Shown here: piece by piece, positions 8,647 to 17,991 of the stretch
Layout: each line of letters opens with the position of its first letter
Position numbering within the stretch: the stretch's first letter is position 1
Origin: Flavobacteriales bacterium
GTDB lineage: Bacteria; Bacteroidota; Bacteroidia; Flavobacteriales_D; Sanyastnellaceae
DNA: 64,000 nucleotides
NCBI GenBank assembly: GCA_018402085.1
Contig: JAGYJM010000002.1
Location: forward strand, 2,247,501-2,311,500
Direction: 5' to 3'
Made by a program: the position numbers and the translations under genes
The notes under the pieces: generated by a model
The model's database searches: none
What the model saw: only the letters and a program-made list of their open reading frames with translations
Told to the model about the DNA's origin: nothing

Positions 8647-9594
8647 ATGCGCTTCTTTATTATCCTTTTCGCCGTGCTTTTCGCAGGTGTAACGTTCGAA
8701 TCTACTGCCCAGGGAAACTGCAATGATGAAGATCTAGATTACCTCGCAGAAAACATTGATTTTGTGCTTACAGTGACACAAGACTGCGGTATTGACTGCA
8801 TTTTCGCGGGCAATCAGGAAGCCTGTTTTAATGATTGTTTCAGTGCTCAGGTTCCACTTTCGGCAAGTTGCACTGACTGTTTCAGTGCTCAAACCACCTG
8901 CGCTGAAGATAATTGCTTGCTTACCTGCGCGTTCGGTTCCTCCGAAGCCTGCCAGGCTTGCATTGAGGAATTCTGTCTGGATGATTTCAACACGTGTGCA
9001 GGCATCACAGATAACGATGGCGACACCTTTACTTCTTTGAGTGATTGCGATGACAACGACGCGGATGTCTATCCTGGAGCGCCGGAAATCTGGTACGACG
9101 GGGTTGATCAGAACTGCGACGGACTAAACGACTTTGATCAGGATGGCGACGGCGATCCTTCTGCTGACTTCGGCGGAACCGATTGCGACGATACCGACCC
9201 AAACGTATTCAACAACGCGCCTACCTGGTATGCCGACAATGACGGAGATGGTTTTGGAAACCTCTTTGTTTCTGAAGTTGCCTGCACTGCCCCCGAAGGT
9301 TTTGTGGCAGACAACACTGACTGTGACGACAATGACCCTACCGCGTATCCGGGTGCGCCTTCTACTTCTGCCGGAATTGACAACGATTGCAACGGAACGA
9401 TTGATCCGGATGAAATACTGATTTGTGTGGGCGATTTCAACAATGACCTGGTAGTGGGTACGCAAGACTTGCTTCAGCTCTTAGGTGAATTCGGCTGTCA
9501 GGAAGATTGCAGTACCAACCTTGACGCTGATCCTTCCATCAATGCGGGTGACCTGCTGGCCTTCCTCTCTGCATTTGGTCTGATCTGCAACTAA
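8647..9594 (+). CDS. Secreted MopE-type calcium/metal-binding repeat protein with dockerin-like end
   Basis: A 315-residue exported protein. ATG 8647 starts a signal peptide (MRFFIILFAVLFAGV...STAQ); the in-frame TTG at 8623 overlaps the promoter. After a Cys-rich region (about 15 cysteines between residues 20 and 120) come three Asp-rich repeats of the Put_metal-binding/MopE type (DNDGDTFTSLSDCDDND, with YPGAPE and DNDCNG spacing). The last 50 residues (GDFNNDLVVGTQDLLQLLGEFG ... DADPSINAGDLLAFLSAFG) look like paired EF-hand-type calcium loops, as in dockerins. No Por sorting tail is present. The role is unknown; a calcium-dependent surface or adhesive function is inference. The methyltransferase gene begins right after its stop. 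Confidence 0.8.
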   Translation: MRFFIILFAVLFAGVTFESTAQGNCNDEDLDYLAENIDFVLTVTQDCGIDCIFAGNQEACFNDCFSAQVPLSASCTDCFSAQTTCAEDNCLLTCAFGSSEACQACIEEFCLDDFNTCAGITDNDGDTFTSLSDCDDNDADVYPGAPEIWYDGVDQNCDGLNDFDQDGDGDPSADFGGTDCDDTDPNVFNNAPTWYADNDGDGFGNLFVSEVACTAPEGFVADNTDCDDNDPTAYPGAPSTSAGIDNDCNGTIDPDEILICVGDFNNDLVVGTQDLLQLLGEFGCQEDCSTNLDADPSINAGDLLAFLSAFGLICN

Positions 9595-10236
9595 GTGGAT
9601 TTTCTCCCTGAGCATATAGAAAAATACGCAACGCAGCACTCCGAAAAAGAACCGGAAGTGCTGCGTTCTTTATTTCGGGAAACATGGCAGAAAGTGGTCA
9701 TGCCGCGCATGTTGTCAGGTCATCTTCAAGGGCGCTTTCTCAGTATGATCAGCAAGCTGATGGCGCCTCGAAAGGTGCTTGAAATTGGCACTTACACAGG
9801 CTACAGCACATTGTGCTTCGCCGAAGGTCTCGCAAAAGACGGCACCATTGATACGTTTGAAATCAATGAAGAACTTCAAGTCATTCAAGACAAGTACTTC
9901 AAAATGGCCGGGGTACATGACCGCATCAACCGCTACTTCGGTGATGCCATGGAAAACCTCGGAAAAGTGAGCGGCCCCTACGACCTCGCCTTCATTGACG
10001 CAGATAAGGAGAACTATGGTGCTTATTATGAAAAGGTAGTATCGCTCATGCGTCCGGGCGGACTCATTTTGATCGATAATGTACTCTGGACCGGCAAGGT
10101 AACAGCGCCTGTTGACGGGCATGATCCGGAGACCGCAGCCTTAAAGCGGCTGAATGAGCACGTCACCAAAGACGAGCGAGTCACCAACCTCCTGATACCG
10201 ATTCGCGACGGTATCATGGCAGTGCGTGTAAACTGA
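9595..10236 (+). CDS. Class I SAM-dependent O-methyltransferase (CCoAOMT-like)
   Basis: A 213-residue enzyme of the caffeoyl-CoA/catechol O-methyltransferase family (Methyltransf_3), which methylates vicinal hydroxyls using SAM and a divalent metal. Motif I VLEIGTYTGYSTLCF, the metal-binding FIDADKENY and LIDNVLWTGKV are all present. The start is GTG 9595, directly after the TAA of the preceding gene, because no in-frame ATG occurs before residue 36. It is probably co-transcribed with the MopE-like gene. The natural substrate is not predictable. Confidence 0.92.
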   Translation: MDFLPEHIEKYATQHSEKEPEVLRSLFRETWQKVVMPRMLSGHLQGRFLSMISKLMAPRKVLEIGTYTGYSTLCFAEGLAKDGTIDTFEINEELQVIQDKYFKMAGVHDRINRYFGDAMENLGKVSGPYDLAFIDADKENYGAYYEKVVSLMRPGGLILIDNVLWTGKVTAPVDGHDPETAALKRLNEHVTKDERVTNLLIPIRDGIMAVRVN

Positions 10237-10262
10237 AAGAGCCGCCCAAAGGCAGCTCTTTT
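10236..10262. terminator. Bidirectional rho-independent terminator
   Basis: AAAGAGC/GCTCTTT stem extended by GCC/GGC around a CAAA loop with one mismatch. It sits between the convergent O-methyltransferase and sucC genes; the A and T runs at either end suit termination from both sides. Confidence 0.75.
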
Positions 10263-10284
10263 CATTATCGTTCAAAAGATGGCA

Positions 10285-11499
10285 TCAAGTACCGAGCACT
10301 TCTTTCACTTTATCAGCAGCTTCCTGCAGAAGGATTACGCTGTGAACTTCAAGTCCTGAGTCTTCAATCAGTTTCTTCGCTTCTTCAGCGTTGGTTCCTT
10401 GCAGGCGCACAATGATCGGCACGGGAATGTCTCCTATGTTCTTGTAGGCATCTACAACACCCTGCGCCACGCGATCGCAGCGAACGATACCGCCGAATAT
10501 ATTAACAAGAATCGCTTTCACGCTCTCATCTTTCAAGATGATTCGGAACGCTTTCTCAACACGCGCTGCATCCGCAGTGCCACCTACATCAAGAAAGTTT
10601 GAAGGAGCGCCGCCGCTTAGCTTGATAATATCCATGGTGGCCATGGCAAGGCCTGCGCCATTCACCATGCAGCCTACATTTCCCTCAAGCTTCACGTAGT
10701 TGAGCCCTGCTTCACCCGCTTCAACCTCCGTAGGGTCTTCTTCAGTTTTGTCACGCATTTCTGCATAGTCTTTGTGGCGGAAAAGCGCATTGCCGTCGAG
10801 CGTTACTTTCGAGTCGACGGCGATGATTTTATCATCTGAAGTCTGAAGTACCGGATTGATCTCGAACATCGAAGCATCGCAACCGATGAAGGCATTGTAA
10901 AGGGCATGAACAAATTTTGTCATTTCCTTAAACGCCTTGCCTTCGAGTCCGAGGTTAAAGGCTACGCGACGTGCCTGGAAGCCTTGAAGACCGATCAGCG
11001 GGTCAACCGCTTCTTTGAAAATACGCTCCGGTGTCTTTTCTGCTACCGCCTCAATGTCCATGCCTCCTTCAGGAGAGTACATGATCACGTGCTTTCCGAT
11101 ACCGCGGTCGAGAAGCACTGACATGTAAATCTCGTTCGGTTCATGCTCGCCCGGATAGTACACATCTTCAGCGATCAGTACCTTATTGACCTTCTTGCCT
11201 TCTGCGGTTGTTTGCGCGGTAACGAGCGTTCCACCGAGAATACCTTTCACCTTATCGGGTACTTCCTCGAGGCTTTTCGCGAGCACCACACCGTTTGATC
11301 CGGTTTCTTTCACCTTGCCTTTTCCGCGGCCACCTGCATGAATCTGGGCTTTCACCACAAACCAGCCGGTTCCTGTTTCTGTTTGCAGCACGCGGGCTTT
11401 TTCAAGGGCCTCTTCAGCCGTATCTGCCACCACACCGCGCTGGATGGCTACACCAAAACTTTTAAGTATGGATTTTCCCTGGTACTCGTGGATATTCAT
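10285..11499 (-). CDS. sucC: Succinate-CoA ligase (ADP-forming) subunit beta
   Basis: The beta subunit of succinyl-CoA synthetase, which with SucD makes ATP from succinyl-CoA in the TCA cycle. It has 404 residues and begins with the signature MNIHEYQGKSILKSFGV (ATP-grasp). Typical blocks follow: VKAQIHAGGRGKGKVK, FEINPVLQT, VDSKVTLDGNALFRH, GNVGCMVNGAGLAMATMD, FLDVGGTA and the C-terminal NIFGGIVRCD. It is complete. No sucD is adjacent, so the two subunits are encoded apart here, as is common in Bacteroidota. Confidence 0.97.
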   Translation of the reverse strand: MNIHEYQGKSILKSFGVAIQRGVVADTAEEALEKARVLQTETGTGWFVVKAQIHAGGRGKGKVKETGSNGVVLAKSLEEVPDKVKGILGGTLVTAQTTAEGKKVNKVLIAEDVYYPGEHEPNEIYMSVLLDRGIGKHVIMYSPEGGMDIEAVAEKTPERIFKEAVDPLIGLQGFQARRVAFNLGLEGKAFKEMTKFVHALYNAFIGCDASMFEINPVLQTSDDKIIAVDSKVTLDGNALFRHKDYAEMRDKTEEDPTEVEAGEAGLNYVKLEGNVGCMVNGAGLAMATMDIIKLSGGAPSNFLDVGGTADAARVEKAFRIILKDESVKAILVNIFGGIVRCDRVAQGVVDAYKNIGDIPVPIIVRLQGTNAEEAKKLIEDSGLEVHSVILLQEAADKVKEVLGT

Positions 11500-11617
11500 C
11501 CTTCTGAATTTTGCGGGCTAAAGTACTCCTAAAGGGTAGAAATTCAAAGCTGAGATACGCTTGCGCTCCACTTCTTTTCAATAATTCAGCGTGAAGCGCC
11601 GCGCATCGTGAAACTCT

Positions 11618-11625
11618 TATATTTG
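11618..11625 (+). promoter_or_regulatory. -7 promoter box of the GT2 gene
   Basis: TATATTTG matches TAnnTTTG, 55 nt before ATG 11681. The predicted 5' leader contains a GGATGC-tailed hairpin (11646-11666). Confidence 0.5.
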
Positions 11626-11645
11626 CCCGTTTATCTTTTTCTTTT

Positions 11646-11666
11646 CGCCGCGAAAGCGGCGGATGC
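11646..11666 (+). repeat. GGATGC-tailed hairpin element
   Basis: Stem CGCCGC, loop GAAA, stem GCGGCG, then GATGC. Intergenic copy, in the predicted 5' leader of the glycosyltransferase gene. Confidence 0.75.
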
Positions 11667-11680
11667 GAATGTGATCGCAC

Positions 11681-12412
11681 ATGCAAACGAACCGAATCCG
11701 TACACTCTCTGTTATCATTCCCGCCTACAACGAGGCGAATACCATTCACCTGATTCTCGACAAAGTTCGTGAGGTCACGCTGATCGATCATATTAAGAAG
11801 GAGGTGATCATTGTGAATGACTGTTCTACAGACGGCACCGAAGAGGCCATCCGCAACTACATCGACTCCCACCCCGATGAGGGCTTCCGCTTTCTGAGCC
11901 ACGCTACCAATATGGGAAAGGGCGCTGCACTGCACACCGGTATCCGTGAAGCTGTAGGTGAGTACCTGGTGATACAGGATGCCGACCTTGAGTATGATCC
12001 TGAAGAATTTAACCTCTTACTACGCCCTGTGGTCAACGGAAGTGCAGACGTCGTTTACGGCTCGCGCTTTCAAGGTGGTAACCCACACCGGGTGCTCTTC
12101 TTCTGGCACACCGTAGGCAACAAGTTTCTGACCTTCCTATCCAACATGTTCACTAACCTGAACCTGACCGATATGGAAACCTGCTACAAACTCTTTGACA
12201 CCAGGATGGTGCAAAGCCTGAGCCTGCAGGAGAAGCGATTCGGTTTTGAACCTGAAGTGACTGCCAAGATCTCCCGCATTCCGCGCGTGCGCATATACGA
12301 GGTCGGCATCTCGTATTACGGCCGCACTTACGAAGAAGGCAAGAAAATCGGATGGCGCGACGGCTTCAGAGCGATTTACTGTATCATTAAATACGGATTA
12401 TTCTCGCGCTGA
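11681..12412 (+). CDS. Glycosyltransferase family 2, DPM1-like
   Basis: A 243-residue inverting GT-A glycosyltransferase resembling dolichyl/polyprenyl-phosphate mannosyl- or glucosyltransferases. It has [13 protein letters not shown] (nucleotide-sugar binding), [11 protein letters not shown], the metal-binding DADLEYDP (DXD-like), YGSRFQGG, and ETCYKLFDT followed by [12 protein letters not shown], all typical of the DPM1 branch. No transmembrane segment is present, so it should be a cytoplasmic enzyme charging a polyprenyl phosphate. The stop codon TGA lies in the loop of a palindromic element (12405-12424). Confidence 0.9.
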   Translation: MQTNRIRTLSVIIPAYNEANTIHLILDKVREVTLIDHIKKEVIIVNDCSTDGTEEAIRNYIDSHPDEGFRFLSHATNMGKGAALHTGIREAVGEYLVIQDADLEYDPEEFNLLLRPVVNGSADVVYGSRFQGGNPHRVLFFWHTVGNKFLTFLSNMFTNLNLTDMETCYKLFDTRMVQSLSLQEKRFGFEPEVTAKISRIPRVRIYEVGISYYGRTYEEGKKIGWRDGFRAIYCIIKYGLFSR

Positions 12413-12424
12413 AGCGCGGGATGC
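12405..12424 (+). repeat. GGATGC-tailed hairpin element spanning a stop codon
   Basis: Stem CGCGC, loop TGAA, stem GCGCG, tail GGATGC. The TGA of the loop is the stop codon of the GT2 gene. Confidence 0.75.
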
Positions 12425-12451
12425 CGGAGGCGGATTTAGTATACTTGCGCG

Positions 12452-13105
12452 ATGATCACAGCCACAGGCATAACGAAAAGCTACGGAGAACTGCAGGTGC
12501 TGAAAGGCATTGATCTCACCATCGAAAAAAGTGAGGTTGTTTCAATTGTAGGAGCGAGTGGTGCCGGAAAAACAACCCTGCTTCAAATCCTTGGAACACT
12601 CGATCGTCCGGATGACGGCACGCTCAATTTCGACAGGCAAGTCATCACCAGCCTTTCTGCACGTGAGCTGGCGGCTTTTCGCAATCAAAAGATCGGATTC
12701 ATATTCCAGTTTCACCAGTTGCTTCCTGAATTTACCGCTCTGGAGAACGTGTGCCTGCCGGGATTCATAGCCCGAACACCCGCAAACGAGGTGAAAAAAC
12801 GGGCGTCAGAGTTGCTCAACATGCTCGGACTTTCTGCACGCACTGAACACAAGCCTTCTGCGCTTTCAGGCGGCGAACAGCAGCGTGTAGCTGTGGCACG
12901 ATCACTCATCAACTCACCCCTGGTGGTATTCGCAGACGAACCCTCAGGAAACCTCGACTCAAAAAATGCCGATGAACTTCACGACCTGTTCTTCAGACTC
13001 CGCGAAGAACTCGGGCAAACATTCGTGATTGTCACCCACAACGAGAAACTGGCCGATATGGCCGACCGCAAAGTGCGCATTACCGATGGGAGAGTGGGGC
13101 ATTAA
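12452..13105 (+). CDS. ABC transporter ATP-binding protein, LolD-like
   Basis: A 217-residue ATPase of the LolD/MacB-type (type VII) ABC family, which powers lipoprotein release or similar extrusion from the inner membrane. Walker A is GASGAGKTT (about 34-42), the Q-loop is [17 protein letters not shown] (typical of LolD), the signature is LSGGEQQR, Walker B is [12 protein letters not shown] and the H-loop is VIVTHN. No permease is adjacent; in Bacteroidota the LolC/E-type partner is often encoded elsewhere. The sequence TATACTTG ends 5 nt before the ATG, so a leaderless start is possible. It overlaps the AlkD-like gene by 20 bp. Confidence 0.92.
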   Translation: MITATGITKSYGELQVLKGIDLTIEKSEVVSIVGASGAGKTTLLQILGTLDRPDDGTLNFDRQVITSLSARELAAFRNQKIGFIFQFHQLLPEFTALENVCLPGFIARTPANEVKKRASELLNMLGLSARTEHKPSALSGGEQQRVAVARSLINSPLVVFADEPSGNLDSKNADELHDLFFRLREELGQTFVIVTHNEKLADMADRKVRITDGRVGH

Positions 13106-13778
13106 AGTAAATCCTGCTGACTACATAAGGGTGGTTAAGAATGCGTTCGAAAAGGTCGCAGACCCAATGGTTGCTGCCGGTCAGGAAACCTACATGCGCG
13201 ATCAGTTTCGGTTCTATGGTGTAAAATCTCCACAAAGGAAGAAAATTCAATCCCTTTTCTTTCACAAGACCTGGTTGCCCGAGCAGAGCTATTACCGCAC
13301 GTCCGTGCGCTTATTTTGGGATGAGGAAATGCGTGAATTACACTACTTCGGACAGGAGCTTTATCTCCGTTGCCTGAAACACCCCACCCACGAAGACCTC
13401 GAACTCCTTGAAGACCTGATTACCACTCACTCGTGGTGGGATACCGTTGACTTTCTCGCTGCGAATATAGCCGGACGCATTCTCATGCAACATCCGGAGT
13501 GGAGGAAAGAGACCATCGCTGCCTGGATGGCCAGTGATAACCTGTGGCTGCAGCGCACTTGCCTACTCTTCCAATTGAAATACAAAGCAGACCTTGATGA
13601 AGCATTGCTCGAAGAGCTCATCGCGGAATTGCACCCTCATCCTGACTTCTTCATCCGCAAAGCGATCGGCTGGATCTTGCGCAGCCACGCTCGTGTAAAT
13701 CCTGAATATGTTCGCAGGATCTGCCACACCTACCCCCTCTCGCCACTGAGCACCCGGGAGGCGCTCAAACATCTGTGA
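13086..13778 (+). CDS. DNA alkylation repair protein, AlkD-like
   Basis: A 230-residue HEAT-like repeat protein of the AlkD/AlkC family, which removes N3- and N7-alkylated purines without base flipping. ATG 13086 was chosen over an upstream in-frame start at 13029 because the conserved domain begins with [19 protein letters not shown]; this leaves a 20-bp overlap with the ABC gene. Family features are [18 protein letters not shown], the Trp-rich [11 protein letters not shown] (with the catalytic Asp) and [15 protein letters not shown], then [15 protein letters not shown] at the C-terminus. Confidence 0.92.
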   Translation: MGEWGIKVNPADYIRVVKNAFEKVADPMVAAGQETYMRDQFRFYGVKSPQRKKIQSLFFHKTWLPEQSYYRTSVRLFWDEEMRELHYFGQELYLRCLKHPTHEDLELLEDLITTHSWWDTVDFLAANIAGRILMQHPEWRKETIAAWMASDNLWLQRTCLLFQLKYKADLDEALLEELIAELHPHPDFFIRKAIGWILRSHARVNPEYVRRICHTYPLSPLSTREALKHL

Positions 13779-13793
13779 TTCAATATGCTGTTC

Positions 13794-13814
13794 GCATCCC
13801 GCGTTTTCACGCGG
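13794..13814 (-). repeat. GGATGC-tailed hairpin element
   Basis: Reverse-strand stem CCGCGT, loop GAAA, stem ACGCGG, then GATGC. Intergenic, 15 bp after the AlkD-like gene. Confidence 0.75.
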
Positions 13815-13853
13815 AAAAAAATCTACGGCGAAACTCCACGATGAATTTTAACG

Positions 13854-13876
13854 TAGTTTTGTTATGCATGCATAAC
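13854..13876 (+). promoter_or_regulatory. Promoter with overlapping 16-bp palindromic operator for the beta-oxidation operon
   Basis: TAGTTTTG (13854-13861) matches the -7 consensus TAnnTTTG. It shares one base with a perfect 16-bp palindrome GTTATGCATGCATAAC (13861-13876), which would cover the transcription start. The next gene encodes a MarR-type regulator, whose family binds such palindromes as dimers. Autoregulation of the MarR-fadBA-ACAD operon, probably relieved by an acyl-CoA, is inference from position. Confidence 0.6.
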
Positions 13877-13897
13877 TTATTTCGTAATTTCGGAGGG

Positions 13898-14368
13898 ATG
13901 AAACCGCATGAAACCATTGATTTTCACATCCGCTGGGTGTGGGCCAAGATTTCGCGGATGTACAACCAGGAGGCTGCCAAGCATGGTGGCACGATGTCGA
14001 TTGGGTACATTCTGCTGAACATTGAGAAAGAAGGTACCCACTCTACGAAGCTTGGGCCGAAAATGGGAATGGAAGCCCGCAGCCTGACGCGTACACTGAA
14101 AACGATGGAAGATGATGGCCTTATTTTCAGAGAGATTGACCCGAAAGACCGCCGGAAAGTGCGTGTTTTTCTGACAGAGAAAGGCAAAAAAATGCGTGAA
14201 CGTTCAAAAGAAACCGTACTCGCATTTAACAGCCTTGTACATGAACGCATTTCACCTGAGGCGCTTGAAAACTGCATACATGTTTTGCAGGAGTTGAACG
14301 GGCTTCTCGACGATATGCGCGCCGAAAACGAATCAACAAACCACTCAAACCCTATAGCTGACGTATGA
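13898..14368 (+). CDS. MarR family transcriptional regulator of the beta-oxidation operon
   Basis: A winged-helix regulator of 156 residues. ATG 13898 follows GGAGGG and starts MKPHETIDFHIRW; upstream in-frame codons run through the palindrome and promoter and are unlikely to be coding. The wHTH region reads STKLGPKMGMEARSLTRTLKTMEDDGLIFREIDPKD, and DRRKVRVFLTEKGKK is the wing typical of MarR. The gene overlaps the next (fatty-acid oxidation multienzyme) by ATGA, so regulator and enzymes share one transcript. The same arrangement of MarR and fad genes occurs in other Bacteroidota. Confidence 0.9.
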   Translation: MKPHETIDFHIRWVWAKISRMYNQEAAKHGGTMSIGYILLNIEKEGTHSTKLGPKMGMEARSLTRTLKTMEDDGLIFREIDPKDRRKVRVFLTEKGKKMRERSKETVLAFNSLVHERISPEALENCIHVLQELNGLLDDMRAENESTNHSNPIADV

Positions 14369-16767
14369 GACACATTAAAAAGGTCGCCGTATTGGGATCC
14401 GGTGTGATGGGCTCACGAATTGCCTGTCACTTTGCCAATATCGGTGCAGAAGTATTACTCCTCGACATGGTTCCGAGGGAGCTGAACGAGAAAGAACAAG
14501 CCAAAGGTCTATCACTGGAACACAAGTCCGTTCGCAACCGCATTGTCAATGACAGCCTCACTTCTGCGCTGAAATCAAACCCCTCTCCTATTTACCGCAA
14601 GTCATTTGCCCAGCGCATCGCAACCGGGAACTTCGATGACGATCTGGCAAAGATCAAAGACTGCGACTGGGTGATTGAGGTCATCGTTGAACGCCTTGAT
14701 ATCAAACAGCAAATGTTTGAGAAGGTGGAACAGCACCGCAAGCCCGGCACATTGATCACGTCGAATACTTCGGGTATTCCGATCCGTATGTTGAGTGAAG
14801 GACGTTCAGAAGATTTCAAAAAGAACTTCTGCGGCACGCACTTCTTCAATCCGCCCCGCTACCTTAAGTTGCTTGAGATCATCCCCTCTCCGGATACCGA
14901 CCCTGCGGTGATTGATTTCCTGATGAATTACGGCGAGCGTTTTCTCGGCAAAACCACTGTTTACTGTAAAGACACTCCGGCCTTCATTGCCAACCGCGTG
15001 GGGGTATACTCCATCCAGGCGCTGTTTCATACCGTAAGTGATATGAAACTGAGCGTAACCGCAGTTGACAAGCTCACCGGTCCGGTCATGGGTCGTCCGA
15101 AATCAGCTACTTTCCGCACCTGTGACGTGGTCGGACTCGACACTTTGGTGCACGTGGCAAACGGCGTTCGGGAGAACTGTCCGAACGACGAGCAGCGTCA
15201 CCTATTTGAAATTCCCGACTACGTTTCGAAGATGGTCGAAAAAGGCTGGCTCGGTTCGAAAACCAAGCAGGGCTTTTATAAAAAGGTAAAAGACGAGAAC
15301 GGCAAGAGCGATATCCTTGCACTAGACCTTGAGACGCTCGAGTATAAGCCGAAAGAGAAAGTGCGTTACGCCACCCTCGAGACGGCCAAACCGATTGATG
15401 ACCTCGCGAAGCGCACCAAACACCTGTTCAACGGGCAGGATGAAGCCGGCGAATTCTACAAGCGCAGCTTCAGCGGTCTTTTTGCCTATGTCTCGATGCG
15501 CATTCCTGAAATCGCAGACGAGCTTTACAAAATTGACGACGCCATGCGTGCCGGCTTCGGCTACGAAATGGGTCCGTTTGAAGCATGGGATGCCATCGGT
15601 GTTGAGGCGGCATTGAAAGAAATGGAATCGCGCGATATGAAAGCTGCGGCGTGGGTGAGTGAAATGCTTGACAAAGGTGTCACCTCATTCTACAAAACTG
15701 AAGACGGGAAGCGTTACTACTACCATCAAAACAAAGGAACATACGAACTTATTCCGGGTCAGGAAGACAAGGTTGCACTCTCTAACCTTCCTGAATCAGC
15801 CATTGTCTGGAAGAACTCCGGCACGACGATCTACGATCTCGGTGACGGCATTCTGAATATTGCCTTCCACACGAAGATGAATACCATTGGCGGTGAGGTG
15901 ATTTCGGGTTTGAACAAGGCACTCGACCTCGCCGAGTCGTCTTACCGTGGGCTGGTAGTAGCGAATGAGGGACAAAACTTCTCAGCCGGTGCAAATGTGG
16001 GCATGATCTTTATGATGGCCGTTGAACAGGAATGGGACGAACTCGATTTTGCGGTGCGTGCCTTCCAGAATACCATGATGCGGATTCGCTACTCGAGCGT
16101 TCCGGTGGTTGCTGCTCCTCACGGACTGACGCTCGGTGGTGCTTGTGAGCTTTGCCTGCATGCAGACAAGGTGATTGCCAACGCCGAAACGTACATGGGG
16201 CTTGTGGAGTTTGGTGTGGGGGTCATTCCCGGTGGTGGTGGCACCAAAGAATTTGCCTTGCGAACAAGTGATGAATTCAAAGAGGGCGATATCCGTATCA
16301 ATACGCTTCGGAATCGTTTCCTCACCATTGGTCAGGCCAAAGTGAGCACCTCTGCTTATGAGGCCTTTGACCTCGGATACCTGCGCGAGGGTCAGGATGA
16401 AGTGATCGTGAGCCGGGAGCGCCAGATCGCCTATGCGAAGCAGGTCTGTATGATGATGGCTGACAAAGGCTACACTCAACCCGTACCGCGAAAAGATGTC
16501 AAGGTACTCGGGAACGAAGGCATGGGTATCGTCTACGTGGGTGCCAACAGCATGTTGAGCGGAAATTATATCTCTGAACACGATCAACTGATCAGCCAGA
16601 AACTCGGCTCGGTACTGTGCGGCGGAGACCTTTCCGGCATGACTGAGGTTAGCGAGCAGTACCTGCTTGATCTCGAACGCCGTGCATTCTTAGAGCTGTG
16701 CGCTGAGCGCAAGACCCTCGAGCGTATGCAAAGCCTGGTAAAAACCGGTAAAATTCTTCGAAACTGA
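14365..16767 (+). CDS. 3-hydroxyacyl-CoA dehydrogenase / enoyl-CoA hydratase (FadB/FadJ-like)
   Basis: A bifunctional beta-oxidation enzyme of 800 residues. The N-terminal NAD-binding domain has VLGSGVMGSRIACHFANIG (about 8-26), then NTSGIPI and the catalytic HFFNPPRYLKLLE; two helical 3HCDH domains follow. The C-terminal part (about 490-720) is a crotonase domain (LVVANEGQNFSAGANV oxyanion region; APHGLTLGGACEL). The order dehydrogenase-then-hydratase is the reverse of E. coli FadB and is usual in Bacteroidota and Bacillus FadN-type proteins. It overlaps the MarR gene by 4 bp and is followed by thiolase after 25 bp. Confidence 0.95.
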   Translation: MRHIKKVAVLGSGVMGSRIACHFANIGAEVLLLDMVPRELNEKEQAKGLSLEHKSVRNRIVNDSLTSALKSNPSPIYRKSFAQRIATGNFDDDLAKIKDCDWVIEVIVERLDIKQQMFEKVEQHRKPGTLITSNTSGIPIRMLSEGRSEDFKKNFCGTHFFNPPRYLKLLEIIPSPDTDPAVIDFLMNYGERFLGKTTVYCKDTPAFIANRVGVYSIQALFHTVSDMKLSVTAVDKLTGPVMGRPKSATFRTCDVVGLDTLVHVANGVRENCPNDEQRHLFEIPDYVSKMVEKGWLGSKTKQGFYKKVKDENGKSDILALDLETLEYKPKEKVRYATLETAKPIDDLAKRTKHLFNGQDEAGEFYKRSFSGLFAYVSMRIPEIADELYKIDDAMRAGFGYEMGPFEAWDAIGVEAALKEMESRDMKAAAWVSEMLDKGVTSFYKTEDGKRYYYHQNKGTYELIPGQEDKVALSNLPESAIVWKNSGTTIYDLGDGILNIAFHTKMNTIGGEVISGLNKALDLAESSYRGLVVANEGQNFSAGANVGMIFMMAVEQEWDELDFAVRAFQNTMMRIRYSSVPVVAAPHGLTLGGACELCLHADKVIANAETYMGLVEFGVGVIPGGGGTKEFALRTSDEFKEGDIRINTLRNRFLTIGQAKVSTSAYEAFDLGYLREGQDEVIVSRERQIAYAKQVCMMMADKGYTQPVPRKDVKVLGNEGMGIVYVGANSMLSGNYISEHDQLISQKLGSVLCGGDLSGMTEVSEQYLLDLERRAFLELCAERKTLERMQSLVKTGKILRN

Positions 16768-16792
16768 TCACACCCTAAAAGAGAAGCAAATT

Positions 16793-17971
16793 ATGAACGC
16801 ATATATCATAGGTGGATACCGAACCGCAGTGGGAAAAGCCCCGCGCGGAGTATTCAAAAACACTCGCCCTGACGACCTCGGAGAAAAAGTCATTCGTCGA
16901 CTGCTCGAGGACTTTCCGCAGCTCGATAAGGAGCGCATTGACGACGTGATTGTCGGAAATGCCACCCCTGAGGCGGAGCAAGGACTCAATATAGGGCGCA
17001 TGGTCTCACTCATGGGTCTCGACACCGAAAAGATTCCCGGCATGACTGTAAACCGCTACTGTGCATCCGGACTGGAGACCATTGCGATCGCCAGTGCCAA
17101 GATTCACAGCGGCATTTCGGATTGTATTATCGCAGGTGGTATTGAGACCATGTCGCCCATTCCTTTCGGAGGATGGCGCATCGTGCCCAATGCTAACCTC
17201 GCGAAAAATAGTCCGTCGTACTATTGGGGCATGGGCCTCACCGCCGAAGCGGTGGCCAAAGACTTCAAGATCTCACGTGAAGACCAGGATGCTTTCGCGC
17301 TTCGCTCGCATGAACGTGCAGCGGCGGCAATTGACGAAGGTCGTTTCAAAGATGACATCGTTCCCATAGAGGTGAGAGAAGTGTATGTCAAAGACGATAA
17401 GCGCGCTGAGCGCACCTTTACCGTGGATACCGATGAGGGTGTACGCAGGGGCTCAACCATTGAAGCACTCGCCAGACTTCGTCCGGTATTTGACGCAAAA
17501 GGCAGCGTCACCGCCGGTAACAGTTCACAAACTTCTGACGGTGCAGCCTTTGTGATGATCGTCTCAGAACGCATGCTGAAAGAACTTGGCGTAGAGCCGA
17601 TCGCTCAACTGAAGGCTTTTCACGTATCCGGACTGGAGCCCCGCATCATGGGGGTTGGTCCGATTTACGCGATTCCAAAAGCGCTTGAGCGGGCCGGACT
17701 CAAACAAGCCGATCTGGATCTGATTGAGTTGAATGAAGCTTTCGCCTCACAGTCGGTAGCAGTTGTGCGCGAACTGGGGCTCGACGAAGATCGCGTGAAT
17801 GTGAACGGTGGAGCGATCGCACTCGGGCACCCGCTGGGTTGTACCGGCGCGAAGCTGACTGTACAAATGATGAACGAAATGAAACGCCGCAAGGGCAAGT
17901 ACGGTATGGTCACCATGTGCGTGGGTACCGGACAGGGCGCTGCAGGTGTATTTGAATTTTTTAATCACTGA
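16793..17971 (+). CDS. Acetyl-CoA C-acyltransferase (3-ketoacyl-CoA thiolase)
   Basis: A thiolase of 392 residues that cleaves 3-ketoacyl-CoA to acetyl-CoA and a shortened acyl-CoA, the last step of beta-oxidation. The nucleophilic Cys is in [10 protein letters not shown], the catalytic His in [16 protein letters not shown], and the second Cys in [11 protein letters not shown]. It lies 25 bp after the multifunctional hydratase-dehydrogenase gene and 20 bp before the acyl-CoA dehydrogenase gene. A degradative FadA-type role follows from these neighbours. Confidence 0.95.
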   Translation: MNAYIIGGYRTAVGKAPRGVFKNTRPDDLGEKVIRRLLEDFPQLDKERIDDVIVGNATPEAEQGLNIGRMVSLMGLDTEKIPGMTVNRYCASGLETIAIASAKIHSGISDCIIAGGIETMSPIPFGGWRIVPNANLAKNSPSYYWGMGLTAEAVAKDFKISREDQDAFALRSHERAAAAIDEGRFKDDIVPIEVREVYVKDDKRAERTFTVDTDEGVRRGSTIEALARLRPVFDAKGSVTAGNSSQTSDGAAFVMIVSERMLKELGVEPIAQLKAFHVSGLEPRIMGVGPIYAIPKALERAGLKQADLDLIELNEAFASQSVAVVRELGLDEDRVNVNGGAIALGHPLGCTGAKLTVQMMNEMKRRKGKYGMVTMCVGTGQGAAGVFEFFNH

Positions 17972-17991
17972 AAAGTAGAAGCATAAAGGAT